A stretch of 39,084 nt of DNA from Anaerolineae bacterium (GCA_020433805.1 JAGRBZ010000024.1:1-39084), one strand, 5' to 3'. Shown: positions 1 through 6,831, counted from the first letter of the stretch. A program made the numbers and translations. Notes: generated by a model from the letters alone, not told the origin.

Positions 1-1
1 T

Positions 2-346
2 AAAAACTTTGCCCGCTGGCTTGATTATAGTGCAACCTTCCTCATGCTTGGTTCGCTATTCTGGCAAACATTACTCTTCGGTTGGGTTTTCGCCTTACTG
101 CTTGGTACCGAAGGTTTAGCAGCTTTTTTCTGGGGTAGCTACCGGCGTTTACGTCGATTTCTCTATACCGGGATGGTAGGGATGATTTTGGCCACTGCTG
201 GCCAGTTGCTTAACTCACTCCGGTCGATAAATCAATGGATTGTTTTTGGATTGATCGGCCTCATCCTCATTGCTGTAGCCGTACTCGTCGAACGAAAATT
301 AGAGCAGATCAAAACCTGGCACGATGTTTTAGAAACTTGGGAGTAA
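2..346 (+). CDS. C-terminal part of a multi-pass membrane protein (truncated by window edge)
   Basis: The reading frame is open from base 2 without a stop, so the ATG at 44 is probably internal and the gene starts outside the window. About 114 residues are visible. They hold three hydrophobic stretches separated by a basic loop (YRRLRRFL) and end in a charged helix (VERKLEQIKTWHDVLETWE). That pattern resembles the C-terminal end of large multi-pass bacterial membrane proteins with a cytoplasmic tail. Four bases separate its stop from the next gene, so the two are probably co-transcribed. The family cannot be named from this fragment. Confidence 0.6.
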   Translation, partial: KNFARWLDYSATFLMLGSLFWQTLLFGWVFALLLGTEGLAAFFWGSYRRLRRFLYTGMVGMILATAGQLLNSLRSINQWIVFGLIGLILIAVAVLVERKLEQIKTWHDVLETWE

Positions 347-350
347 GAAG

Positions 351-914
351 ATGCATACGTACTGGCCGATAAAACGCATACCCATCAATCTCAACGTTGG
401 GTTAGCGGCACTGATAATCACACTCAACGGTTTCGCTTGGGTAGGTGTTTTACTGGCTGCCCCGGAGCCTTATGTAGTCGATCCCGTTCGTGACCCGGAG
501 ATCGTCACCTTGCTGGAATATATTCGTACCGGCGACCAGTCCGAAGAAACGTGGCAGGTCACGCTGACAGAATTAGAGGCAGAACAGACGATCACATGGT
601 ATCTCCAACGTTACCCTCAAATTCCGTTTGCTCATCCGCAAGTTGAGATCACACCCGATTATGTCGCAGGCGAAGGAGACGCGATGCTCGCCGGATTACG
701 CGTTCACGTTGGTGGAAAAGCCCGTATTACGTTGGCAGAGGGATTACCTCAAGTGGAAATCTTGGAGCTTAATCTGCCGGTTCCCGGCCCAATTCGGCAC
801 GCTATCGAGGACGAAATAGAGGTTCAACTACGCCGCGCCGATCTATTGCCCGTTCGTTTTTCGACCGCCGAGTGGGGAGAAGGTGAGGTTGTAGTTCGAG
901 GTGTGATACGCTAA
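351..914 (+). CDS. Membrane-anchored protein of unknown function
   Basis: 187 residues starting at the ATG four bases after the upstream stop, with a purine-rich AAGAAG just ahead. Residues about 14-36 form one hydrophobic segment following a basic N-terminus, which fits a signal anchor or signal peptide. The remaining ~150 residues are acidic, with alternating hydrophobic residues near the end (ARITLAEGLPQVEILELNLPV) that suggest a beta-rich domain outside the membrane. The tight spacing implies an operon with the membrane protein before it. I do not recognise the family. The gene converges with parB across a shared hairpin terminator. Confidence 0.65.
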   Translation: MHTYWPIKRIPINLNVGLAALIITLNGFAWVGVLLAAPEPYVVDPVRDPEIVTLLEYIRTGDQSEETWQVTLTELEAEQTITWYLQRYPQIPFAHPQVEITPDYVAGEGDAMLAGLRVHVGGKARITLAEGLPQVEILELNLPVPGPIRHAIEDEIEVQLRRADLLPVRFSTAEWGEGEVVVRGVIR

Positions 915-931
915 CATCAATTTATAAGATC

Positions 932-960
932 AAAAAAGCTGGTGTCGATACACCAGCTTT
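932..960 (-). terminator. Rho-independent terminator of the rep-parA-parB operon
   Basis: A perfect 11-bp inverted repeat (AAAGCTGGTGT at 935-945 and ACACCAGCTTT at 950-960) encloses a 4-base loop. Read on the minus strand, the stem is followed by six T residues (the A run at 932-937). It is therefore an intrinsic terminator for leftward transcription from parB. The hairpin may also stop rightward transcripts from the gene ending at 914, but no T run follows on that side. Confidence 0.85.
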
Positions 961-962
961 CG

Positions 963-976
963 GGAACCCGGGTTCC
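963..976. repeat. 14-bp palindrome GGAACCCGGGTTCC, copy 1 (candidate parS-like site)
   Basis: Perfect palindrome in the short gap between the terminator and the parB stop codon. The same 14-mer recurs at 13782 and 21648, with near copies at 3787 and 15007. Copies 1 and 3 also share the right flank AAAAC. Position beside parB and repetition in different contexts make it a candidate ParB-binding centromere site. This is an inference; no binding evidence is visible. Confidence 0.6.
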
Positions 977-984
977 AAAACCGC

Positions 985-2640
985 TTACTCATTATCATCA
1001 ATGCTGACACTGACCAATTCTGCTTTCATCATTTTGAACTGCTCTTCCCCGCGTCTTACCAATAATTCGTGCGCCCAATAAATCGACAGGCCCATATCAA
1101 CTTCATAAACCATTAAATCAGGGTATTTCATATTCTTTTTACCCTTCAATTGAGGCAGAGCCACCGGCTCGCCGGCTCGCAGTGCTTCCGCCTCGACCTC
1201 AATTTTGCTCAAAAACGGCTCAAGGCGACTGGCAAGAACAATATCTTCCTGACGCCAGGCAAATAAGCGATCAAGAATCTGGCCACCTGTAAGGGACTCA
1301 TCATCAATCAAATCGAATTTTTCAGGCGGCAGATGGCGCTGCAAAATGGTAATAGGCGGCAAAATTGAGAGCAGTGTCACCTCAACCGGCTTTGCTGACG
1401 ATAAGTCTTCAACCCTGAGCAAAACTTCCTCTAGGGTCTGCCGCAACGATTGCAGCGCCTGTCGTGTTTGCGAATCAGACGCCCGTGCCGCCAGAATGTT
1501 GATAGTTTCCTCATAATTTTCCTGCGGCAACGATAGCAAGGAATGCATGGTCTTAGCAGCATCGAGAATACGCTTTTCAAAACGCTGCTCGACACTGGTC
1601 TGCTTTACCTCTCGCAATGATGACTGAGCCTGCGGCGGTGGAGTAGGCGCAACCTGCTGCATAGCCTGTCGTCCGCTCAAATTTTTCTCAATAATCTGTT
1701 TGATAAAGGCGAGTTGTTCTTCATCCGTTCTCAGACGAATAACAGGACGTAATTGCTTTTCCGTAAGCTGTCCGGCTTCAGCCAAATCTTGCGCTTCAGG
1801 AGAAAGATTAAGCAGAGCTAAGTAATTACGAACCATACGATCGCCGATAGCGCGTCCGGTAAAGCTCTTTACTTTCTGACCAACAGCAATCTGCAAATCG
1901 CGTTGGCTGGGCAGTTGGATAGTATTCTCGCCGGGAACCTTGGTTCTCATTTCAACGTTGAGACGCTCTCTGATACGCGACATCGAGCGCGCCCGAGCCA
2001 ATGCCGGTAAATCCACTCGGGCCGCATTCTCAGCTTCCTGCCGCTGGTGAATAACCTCTTCATCTTCCGGTAATATCTCAACAATACATCGAACTTTATT
2101 AAATTCATCATGTCCGCGCTGAACCAATAAATGATGCGCCCAGAAGCGACGTTCGCCCTCACCTACCCGATACGAGGCTTGATTGGGATGCTCCGGATCA
2201 TCAATTCGGTAAACATTCAACGGTTGGCGCAGTCCCACCTCTTGGATAGAACGAGCCAGCGCGAACAGGCCAGTATCTTCGATAACATCATCTTCTTCGT
2301 TGGCCGGCCCCTTATTTCGTCCCCCCAAAACCAGCAAAGCCATCATATCGCCTTGCTCAGCACGAAGAACCAATTGGCGCATGACCTCAAACGGATCCAT
2401 CTTCTTTTCGCGCAGTGCCTCCCGTAAATCATAGGGGAGGAGATGACGAGGCTGGGTCAAATCAGGCATAATCCGGTCTAAATTAACCTCATACACGTGT
2501 TGGTCGGTCGGTTTGAAACCAATATCCGTTTTAGACATACTGCCTGACAATTGGTCGATGACGCTCTCTGTTTTTGGCTGGTCGGCCGACCCTCCCCGTA
2601 AGCCTAAATTCCGCTGGATATTGATCTTTCGCCTGGCCAT
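985..2640 (-). CDS. parB: ParB-family chromosome/plasmid partition protein
   Basis: 551 residues. A ParB/Spo0J N-terminal nuclease-like (CTP-binding) fold is recognisable. Residues 50-65 hold YEVNLDRIMPDLTQPR, 125-140 hold the 'SIQEVGLRQPL' segment, GEGERRFWAH (160-169) contains the GERR motif, and ENAARVDLPALARA (204-217) matches the conserved ENxxRxDL stretch. A helix-turn-helix region follows at about 245-300. ParB loads on centromeric parS sites and is moved by ParA. The protein is longer than typical ParB (about 280-330) because of a 45-residue insert at 75-120 and a long C-terminal extension. The last 40 residues repeat the WAHxLLVxRG segment of the N-domain. The ATG lies 10 bases after parA, so translation is probably coupled. 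Confidence 0.9.
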   Translation of the reverse strand: MARRKINIQRNLGLRGGSADQPKTESVIDQLSGSMSKTDIGFKPTDQHVYEVNLDRIMPDLTQPRHLLPYDLREALREKKMDPFEVMRQLVLRAEQGDMMALLVLGGRNKGPANEEDDVIEDTGLFALARSIQEVGLRQPLNVYRIDDPEHPNQASYRVGEGERRFWAHHLLVQRGHDEFNKVRCIVEILPEDEEVIHQRQEAENAARVDLPALARARSMSRIRERLNVEMRTKVPGENTIQLPSQRDLQIAVGQKVKSFTGRAIGDRMVRNYLALLNLSPEAQDLAEAGQLTEKQLRPVIRLRTDEEQLAFIKQIIEKNLSGRQAMQQVAPTPPPQAQSSLREVKQTSVEQRFEKRILDAAKTMHSLLSLPQENYEETINILAARASDSQTRQALQSLRQTLEEVLLRVEDLSSAKPVEVTLLSILPPITILQRHLPPEKFDLIDDESLTGGQILDRLFAWRQEDIVLASRLEPFLSKIEVEAEALRAGEPVALPQLKGKKNMKYPDLMVYEVDMGLSIYWAHELLVRRGEEQFKMMKAELVSVSIDDNE

Positions 2641-2650
2641 AACTCTGTCC

Positions 2651-3442
2651 TTATCCGACGCGCTCTAAAAACTCATCTCGTAAAGCGCGATACATATTGG
2701 CATATCGTACAAACTCGTTACCGTCACAAAACACCAAAGGAACACGTGATTCAGCCGATTCTCGAACGCGTACCGAGGCAGTGACGACAATGTCAAATAC
2801 CAAATCACCATAAATATCGCGTACCACCTGCTCAGTAGTTTGGTCGTATACGGTTCTCGGATCGGTGTTATTGATGATCAAGCCGGCTACTTGCAAAGTT
2901 GGATTGTACCATTTTCGGGCTGAATAGACGTACTCGATGGTATCCCCTAAGGCTCCACGTCCTCCGGCACCAGGGTCAACCGGCACGATCACATAGTCAC
3001 TGGCCGCCAGTGCATTCATCGTCAACCGATCCAAACTGGGCGGGGTGTCGATCAAAATCCAATCGATTTGACCGTGACCACTCAACTGATCGAGCGTGCC
3101 TTTCAAACGCGAGAGACAACTGCGTAACCGCAGTTCACCCCCTTCAAGCTGCGTTTGTCCGCTTTTAATGCCCTTCAGACCATCGTCGGCCGGAATAATA
3201 AATAAGTTCTCGAACTCTGTGGGAAGGATAGCTTCTTCAATCGCTGCATCATTGATGAGCGCCTCTGAAAGCGTTTTAGAGCCGGCATAAACGCCAAAAA
3301 AGGCCTCACCCAGTGTTTTTTGGGGGTCAAGGTCAATACACAATACGCGAGCCCCCAACTCGGCTAATGATCCTGCCAAATTGAACGTTGTGGTGCTCTT
3401 AGCCGAGCCACCCTTTAGATTGGCCAGTGTGAGAATACGCAT
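2651..3442 (-). CDS. parA: ParA-family partition ATPase
   Basis: 263 residues from the chosen ATG at 3442. A frame extension to 3475 exists, but the family N-terminus begins directly at MRILTLANLKGG, and a GGGG tract precedes this ATG at suitable distance. Residues 10-17 are the deviant Walker A motif KGGSAKST. DLDPQ (37-41) and IDTPP (131-135) are the A-prime and Walker B motifs. ParA binds nucleoid DNA as an ATP dimer and is released by ParB, which moves replicon copies apart. It lies between rep (50-base gap) and parB (10-base gap) on the same strand, the usual layout of a self-contained replicon. There is no N-terminal helix-turn-helix domain, so the operon is probably not autoregulated by ParA as in type Ia systems. 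Confidence 0.93.
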   Translation of the reverse strand: MRILTLANLKGGSAKSTTTFNLAGSLAELGARVLCIDLDPQKTLGEAFFGVYAGSKTLSEALINDAAIEEAILPTEFENLFIIPADDGLKGIKSGQTQLEGGELRLRSCLSRLKGTLDQLSGHGQIDWILIDTPPSLDRLTMNALAASDYVIVPVDPGAGGRGALGDTIEYVYSARKWYNPTLQVAGLIINNTDPRTVYDQTTEQVVRDIYGDLVFDIVVTASVRVRESAESRVPLVFCDGNEFVRYANMYRALRDEFLERVG

Positions 3443-3492
3443 AGAAAACCCCGATCTAGTGTCATCATACAACAATTACGAAACCAATACAA

Positions 3493-4941
3493 CTAACTTC
3501 CCCCATCCAACAAAACAAACTCAATGTTGGTCGGTTGACCAACAACTCCGGACAACGCCCGTTGAACAATATCACGTAATCTGTTTTCAAGCCATTCTTT
3601 CGCCATATCCGAGTGAACTCCAACGATATAGCTATCGCGAGATTGGCTAATTAAGCGTGTCCCCTGAATGATGGTGTCATACGTCGCCTGTGTCATCTGC
3701 CGCCGCAACATCAATTGGGTTTCTGACCAGATTGCCTCGTCCATCGACGGAGCAGCCAAGGGGGAAGGGAAAGAGGGTAGCGAGTGGGAACCCAGGTTCC
3801 CGGCAGGGTCAGACACAGTTTCTGTCTCAGACGAAGCACGCTTTAAGCCCAAATCGATACCCGCTATATCCGTAAACTCTCGAATTGCTCGAACAAAAAC
3901 CGCGCCACGGTTAATATTCGGATCATTCTTTGCCGTATCGAGACTTACCCGAACAGCAGCCATAAATAAATCAACCCGCTCAGGATAAAGCGTCCCTAGA
4001 ACTTTATACAGCATCCCTGTTGAATGCGTATCTTCTAGCAATTCTTCTGTCAACGCAATAACCGGCTCAAAAACGTCTCTACGTATGTTTTTCTTTATGT
4101 TACTATGTTTTAGTTTTTGTATTAATATATCTAGTTCGTTAACGTTCTTTCCAGGATTCTCCGATTTATGGTCAAGTAACTCTGGATTCGTTGGGTTTAC
4201 ATAACTGGCTAAATCGGAGTCATTTTGTTTCACACGTGTCCGTAAATCGGAATTATCTGGATTTACATCGGGATTATGTAAATCCAGTTGAAGTGGATTA
4301 GCCCGTCGAGGTAATTCGGACTCTTGTTGGTTTACATAACGTAAATCGGAATTATCTTGCTTACGGTTTTGTTTCGATATTTTATGTAAATCGGAATTAC
4401 TTCCGGTTACATTTTCGCTCAATCGATACGTTTCCAGGCCTAATTCACCCTGCTGCATACGCAGTAATTCAACCTGTTTTTCCAGTTGGGCTTCATCTTC
4501 AGGTACTACGTGGTCTTCCATGAGCACTTCCAGCAAAAAACCAATACGTCGCGTTTTACCGTTTTTGGTTTCATACGCATACCGCAAGCGAGGAATGAAC
4601 ATCGACAAATATTCAGCTTTTTCATCAGATGGAATGATCCGCCGCCAAGGTTTGTCATGCGGCAGTGGTTCATGCTTCAACCAACTGGCGATTGTTTCTT
4701 CGTGGACATCCAACCGTTCGGCTAGTTCGCGCCAACTGCAAGCCACGCGTTTGGTGCCGTCGCCGCGCCGTTTTGAGTCGATGCACATACTGCGCAGTAG
4801 CATCACCAAGCACCATCGCTCGGGTCCTAATCGGGGCAGCCATTTTTGGGTAGAATAAAGGGTAACGGGAATCGCACGCTCTGGCGCTATAATAGCGGCT
4901 CTGGCGCTTAAATATACGGGGTGTATAGAAAGATCTGTCAT
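3493..4941 (-). CDS. Putative replication initiator: winged-helix N-terminus plus DnaA N-terminal-like domain
   Basis: 482 residues. Residues about 30-105 look like a helix-turn-helix initiator domain (CSWRELAERLDVHEETIASWLKHE). The last ~80 residues (EAIWSETQLMLRRQMTQATY onward) match the DnaA N-terminal (DnaA_N) domain, which in DnaA recruits helicase and self-associates. The DnaA AAA+ and DNA-binding domains are absent. Residues about 174-262 are low-complexity and built from repeats of the type NSDLxxxVN; at DNA level these are iteron-like direct repeats. Position upstream of parA-parB and the antisense RNA in its leader support a replication initiator (Rep) role, although the family is not a classical Rep. 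Start: ATG with GAGG seven bases ahead. It could instead be a DnaA-interacting regulator. Confidence 0.75.
   Translation of the reverse strand: MTDLSIHPVYLSARAAIIAPERAIPVTLYSTQKWLPRLGPERWCLVMLLRSMCIDSKRRGDGTKRVACSWRELAERLDVHEETIASWLKHEPLPHDKPWRRIIPSDEKAEYLSMFIPRLRYAYETKNGKTRRIGFLLEVLMEDHVVPEDEAQLEKQVELLRMQQGELGLETYRLSENVTGSNSDLHKISKQNRKQDNSDLRYVNQQESELPRRANPLQLDLHNPDVNPDNSDLRTRVKQNDSDLASYVNPTNPELLDHKSENPGKNVNELDILIQKLKHSNIKKNIRRDVFEPVIALTEELLEDTHSTGMLYKVLGTLYPERVDLFMAAVRVSLDTAKNDPNINRGAVFVRAIREFTDIAGIDLGLKRASSETETVSDPAGNLGSHSLPSFPSPLAAPSMDEAIWSETQLMLRRQMTQATYDTIIQGTRLISQSRDSYIVGVHSDMAKEWLENRLRDIVQRALSGVVGQPTNIEFVLLDGGS
3787..3800. repeat. 14-bp palindrome, copy 2 (GGAACCCAGGTTCC)
   Basis: Variant with one central change (CA instead of CG). 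It sits inside rep, just upstream of its DnaA_N-like domain. The arms extend to GGGAACC/GGTTCCC. In the rep frame it encodes part of AGNLGSHS, unlike the residues encoded at the other copies, so conservation is at DNA rather than protein level. Confidence 0.5.
4081..4140. other. AT-rich tract next to iteron-like repeats (possible DNA unwinding element)
   Basis: 47 of 60 bases are A or T (about 78%) within an otherwise ~50% GC gene. It directly borders the repeat cluster at 4159-4399. Iterons beside an AT-rich tract are the usual anatomy of plasmid origins. It codes for a lysine/asparagine-rich segment of the rep product, so protein constraint is an alternative explanation. Confidence 0.4.
4159..4399. 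repeat. Iteron-like direct repeats inside the rep gene
   Basis: The 17-mer GTAAATCGGAATTATCT occurs exactly at 4242-4258 and 4341-4357. The 14-mer GTAAATCGGAATTA occurs again at 4386-4399. Degenerate copies lie at 4210-4220, 4264-4277 and 4311-4320, with one in inverse orientation at 4159-4170. A second repeated block, GGTTTACATAAC, is found near 4194-4205 and 4329-4340. Copies are spaced by about 30-45 bases. In frame they give NSDL-type peptide repeats. Origins embedded in the central part of the initiator gene are known in RepA_N plasmids and phage lambda O; the analogy is mine. Confidence 0.55.
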
Positions 4942-4960
4942 TTCGGGCCTCGTTGCTAAA

Positions 4961-5005
4961 CTTGGTAGATAAACCTGATTTTATGTGGGCGTATCAGCTA
5001 CCAAG
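4961..5005 (-). promoter_or_regulatory. Inverted repeat in the rep leader, just upstream of the rep start
   Basis: CTTGGTAG (4961-4968) and CTACCAAG (4998-5005) form a perfect 8-bp inverted repeat about 20 bases ahead of the rep start codon. In the rep mRNA it would fold close to the ribosome binding site. It could be a leader hairpin that responds to the antisense RNA, or a protein operator. No T run follows on the minus strand, so it is not a simple terminator. Confidence 0.4.
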
Positions 5006-5046
5006 ATTCTATTCTTCGGTACACGGCAAAGTTGGCCTTGTGTGAC

Positions 5047-5075
5047 TTGACAGAATGTATCTTTTTATGTATATT
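5047..5075 (+). promoter_or_regulatory. Promoter of the antisense RNA
   Basis: Consensus -35 TTGACA (5047-5052), 17-bp spacer and -10 TATATT (5070-5075). Transcription would start near 5082 and run rightward to the terminator at 5180-5208, opposite to the rep transcript. Confidence 0.7.
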
Positions 5076-5081
5076 AACGTC

Positions 5082-5208
5082 CAACAGGGGATGCAATTCC
5101 TGTTGACAATACACTTCGGTCGATAGCTTTTGAGGCGGCAACCTTGGAAGCTATCACTTAGACCGGAACACTCTGAGGGAAGGCTCGCGGCAACGAGCCT
5201 TTTTTTTT
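5082..5208 (+). ncRNA. Putative countertranscribed (antisense) RNA to the rep leader
   Basis: Defined by a near-consensus promoter at 5047-5075 and an intrinsic terminator at 5180-5208, with no convincing coding frame between. Three hairpins can be drawn. Hairpin 1 pairs CAACAGG (5082-5088) with CCTGTTG (5099-5105). Hairpin 2 pairs CGGTC plus GATAGCTT (5117-5129) with AAGCTATC (5148-5155) and GACCG (5161-5165). Hairpin 3 is the terminator. Hairpins 2 and 3 end in the same loop, CGGCAA, closed by G-C. A leftward rep promoter at 5279-5307 would produce a leader fully complementary to this RNA. That arrangement is the classical design of antisense plasmid copy-number control. The exact 5' end is estimated. 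Confidence 0.65.
5180..5208 (+). terminator. Intrinsic terminator of the antisense RNA
   Basis: AAGGCTCG (5180-5187) pairs with CGAGCCTT (5194-5201) around loop CGGCAA, followed by an unbroken T run to 5208. It is a strong Rho-independent terminator for rightward transcription and has no T run in the leftward direction. Confidence 0.88.
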
Positions 5209-5278
5209 GCACCGGAACTTTGCCTAATTCAGGGACGGTGTCCCCAACTTCAGCCTCGTTTAAGCCTCAGTTGTCGAA

Positions 5279-5307
5279 ATTATATTCTTAACGCGACATA
5301 ATGTCAA
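5279..5307 (-). promoter_or_regulatory. Promoter of the rep-parA-parB operon
   Basis: On the minus strand: perfect -35 TTGACA (5307-5302), 17-bp spacer and perfect -10 TATAAT (5284-5279). The predicted start near 5272 gives an untranslated leader of about 330 bases before the rep ATG at 4941. That leader covers the whole antisense RNA gene. Confidence 0.75.
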
Positions 5308-5314
5308 AAGTTAC

Positions 5315-5343
5315 TTGTAATTTTGGGGGGTAGGTGCTATAAT
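5315..5343 (+). promoter_or_regulatory. Promoter of the ExeA-like ATPase gene
   Basis: TTGTAA (5315-5320), 17-bp spacer and perfect -10 TATAAT (5338-5343). The predicted start near 5350 lies 27 bases before the ATG at 5377, with AGGGGGG as a likely ribosome binding site. It is divergent from the rep promoter, and the two -35 boxes are only about 7 bases apart, so the promoters may interfere. Confidence 0.65.
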
Positions 5344-5376
5344 TAGCCCTAAGTTTCTAGGGGGGATTCTCACCTT

Positions 5377-6177
5377 ATGCTCGATTTAAGCCCATTGGGG
5401 TTAATTGAACCTCCGTTTTCGTTATCGCCCGATCCACGGTATTTTTATGTTTCTCTTCAACATAAGGCCACTCTGGCCAAAGTAACCTACGCTACCGAAC
5501 AGCGGCAGGGTCTGTCTGTTATCTTTGGCGATGTAGGTGTTGGCAAAACTACCGTTGCGCGTCGGCTTTATCAAATCTACCGCGACCGCACCGATTATCA
5601 TACGGCCTATATTCCTACGCCGCTCTACCCTTCCGATTTTCAGTTTCTTAAAAATATCTGTGCCGAGTTCGGTCTTAAGCCAAAGCGGAGCAAACTGCTG
5701 CAATTGGCAGCGTTTGAAGAGTTCTTGATCGATGCCTATCAGGAAGATAGAACCGTATTACTGATTATTGATGAATCACAAGGGCTTATTGGACCTCAAT
5801 TTGAGCTTATCCGCCAACTCTTGAATTTTGAAACCAATACCCAAAAGTTGATTCAAATTGTGATGATCGGCCAGAATGAACTGCGCAATAAGTTGCGTTT
5901 AAAGCGTGCTCTTGCTTCACGGGTCGCGACACGCTCAACGCTGGAACCCCTTCACCTTGACGATACACGCTCGATGATCAACTTCCGCGTTATGGTGGCG
6001 GGTCGTCAAGATGCACTTTTTTCTGAAAATGCTGTAACCCGTATCTATCATCATAGCAAAGGTATGCCGCGCAGTATTTGCGTTCTTGGGCTAAATATCT
6101 TGCCGGCTGCGCTTATCCATCAGGTCGATGTCGTTGATGCCGACTTGGTTGACCAGGTAATCGAGGAGATGAAGTAA
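5377..6177 (+). CDS. ExeA/TniB-like AAA+ ATPase
   Basis: 266 residues. Walker A is GDVGVGKTT (51-59), Walker B is LLIIDESQ (128-135), and the family start 'PFSLSPDPRYFY' is present. This is the ExeA/GspA-type AAA ATPase family, which also includes transposition helpers (TniB, IstB-like) and plasmid-linked ATPases. ExeA proper has a C-terminal peptidoglycan-binding domain and membrane segment; both are missing here, so a cell-wall secretion role is unlikely. No transposase lies nearby. The stop codon overlaps the next start (TAATG), so the two are translationally coupled. Divergence from rep-parAB suggests a DNA-related role in replicon maintenance, but that is inference. Confidence 0.8.
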   Translation: MLDLSPLGLIEPPFSLSPDPRYFYVSLQHKATLAKVTYATEQRQGLSVIFGDVGVGKTTVARRLYQIYRDRTDYHTAYIPTPLYPSDFQFLKNICAEFGLKPKRSKLLQLAAFEEFLIDAYQEDRTVLLIIDESQGLIGPQFELIRQLLNFETNTQKLIQIVMIGQNELRNKLRLKRALASRVATRSTLEPLHLDDTRSMINFRVMVAGRQDALFSENAVTRIYHHSKGMPRSICVLGLNILPAALIHQVDVVDADLVDQVIEEMK

Positions 6178-6524
6178 TGCCGAAAAGAAACGCCAACTCC
6201 GACGAGAAAGGCACATTTGCAAAACTCTATGATGTTCAGGAGCAAATGAGCCGGCGTAACGCCAAACCATTAGGGCGTCCGCGCAAGAAAGTTCAACGCA
6301 AGCCTACCACTATTCATCTTACTCAAGCGGAAAATAGAAAGTTGAGCCGACTGCACTTGACGGTCAGCGAGCAGGTTTCTATCAATCGTAGCGAGTTAGT
6401 GGGTGTGGCGATTGATGCCTTAGCAACCCTGATAGAGAAAAAAGGGCCTGCTGCTTTAGAAGAGATGCAGCTAGATGATGTTGAGACATTTCGAGAAATA
6501 GTTTTTGATTTTATGAAATTGTAA
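6177..6524 (+). CDS. Small basic DNA-binding protein (ribbon-helix-helix-like with AT-hook-like motif)
   Basis: 115 residues. The N-terminal third is strongly basic and includes GRPRKK (33-38), which resembles an AT-hook. The central part, TIHLTQAENRKLSRLHL then VSINRSELVGVAIDAL, has the spacing of a ribbon-helix-helix fold, with one beta strand and two helices of which the second starts at NRSEL. Such proteins bind operators or centromeres as dimers. The start codon overlaps the ATPase stop, which suggests a functional pair. The stop codon sits in the loop of a large AT-rich inverted repeat. The fold assignment is by pattern only and moderately sure. Confidence 0.7.
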   Translation: MPKRNANSDEKGTFAKLYDVQEQMSRRNAKPLGRPRKKVQRKPTTIHLTQAENRKLSRLHLTVSEQVSINRSELVGVAIDALATLIEKKGPAALEEMQLDDVETFREIVFDFMKL

Positions 6525-6541
6525 AATCATAAAATCAAAAA
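6502..6541. terminator. AT-rich 15-bp inverted repeat spanning the end of the small DNA-binding gene
   Basis: TTTTTGATTTTATGA (6502-6516) and its exact reverse complement (6527-6541) flank a 10-base loop that contains the stop codon. The T-rich and A-rich outer ends on both strands would allow transcription termination either way. The AT-only composition is also suitable for the AT-hook-like protein encoded here, so an operator role is possible. Confidence 0.5.
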
Positions 6542-6594
6542 ATCGTAATTTTTTAAAATGGAAAAGTCAGCGATAAATGAGGCAATGTGCCTTA

Positions 6595-6831
6595 TTATTC
6601 AGCGAAAAACGACTTTTTTGCCTCTGAAATAAGCCCCTCAAGCCTGCTTGTATCCAATAAAGAGAACGAGATACCGGCCATATTTAACTCATCATAGCCT
6701 AAATTGTGGAAGGCTCGAGAACTTGCTTCTCGAGCCATAGCGTCATAAATAGCCGCAAAGCTGTCCGCTTCGGGATTTTTGCGTAGTACGTGACGAACAA
6801 ATTCTATAGCGATTTTATTTGGATTATTCAT
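6595..6831 (-). CDS. Small hypothetical protein
   Basis: 78 residues, mostly helical, with no membrane segment and no motif that I recognise. Start at ATG 6831; the Shine-Dalgarno match is weak, but a good extended -10 promoter lies 33-38 bases upstream (6864-6872), which supports expression as a single gene. It is convergent with the RHH-like gene and separated from the glycan operon by 200 bases in which I see no further gene. Confidence 0.55.
   Translation of the reverse strand: MNNPNKIAIEFVRHVLRKNPEADSFAAIYDAMAREASSRAFHNLGYDELNMAGISFSLLDTSRLEGLISEAKKSFFAE

Noticed and set aside
3443..3475. ParA start at 3475
   Set aside because: The extra 11 residues are outside the family N-terminus and no ribosome binding site precedes that ATG.
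5009..5212. 67-residue leftward frame inside the antisense RNA region
   Set aside because: Starts with GTG at an A-run, has no Shine-Dalgarno and no protein-like composition; it overlaps the hairpins and terminator of the RNA.
5377..6177. TniB-type transposition module
   Set aside because: No transposase, resolvase or terminal repeat lies nearby; the context is replication and partition.
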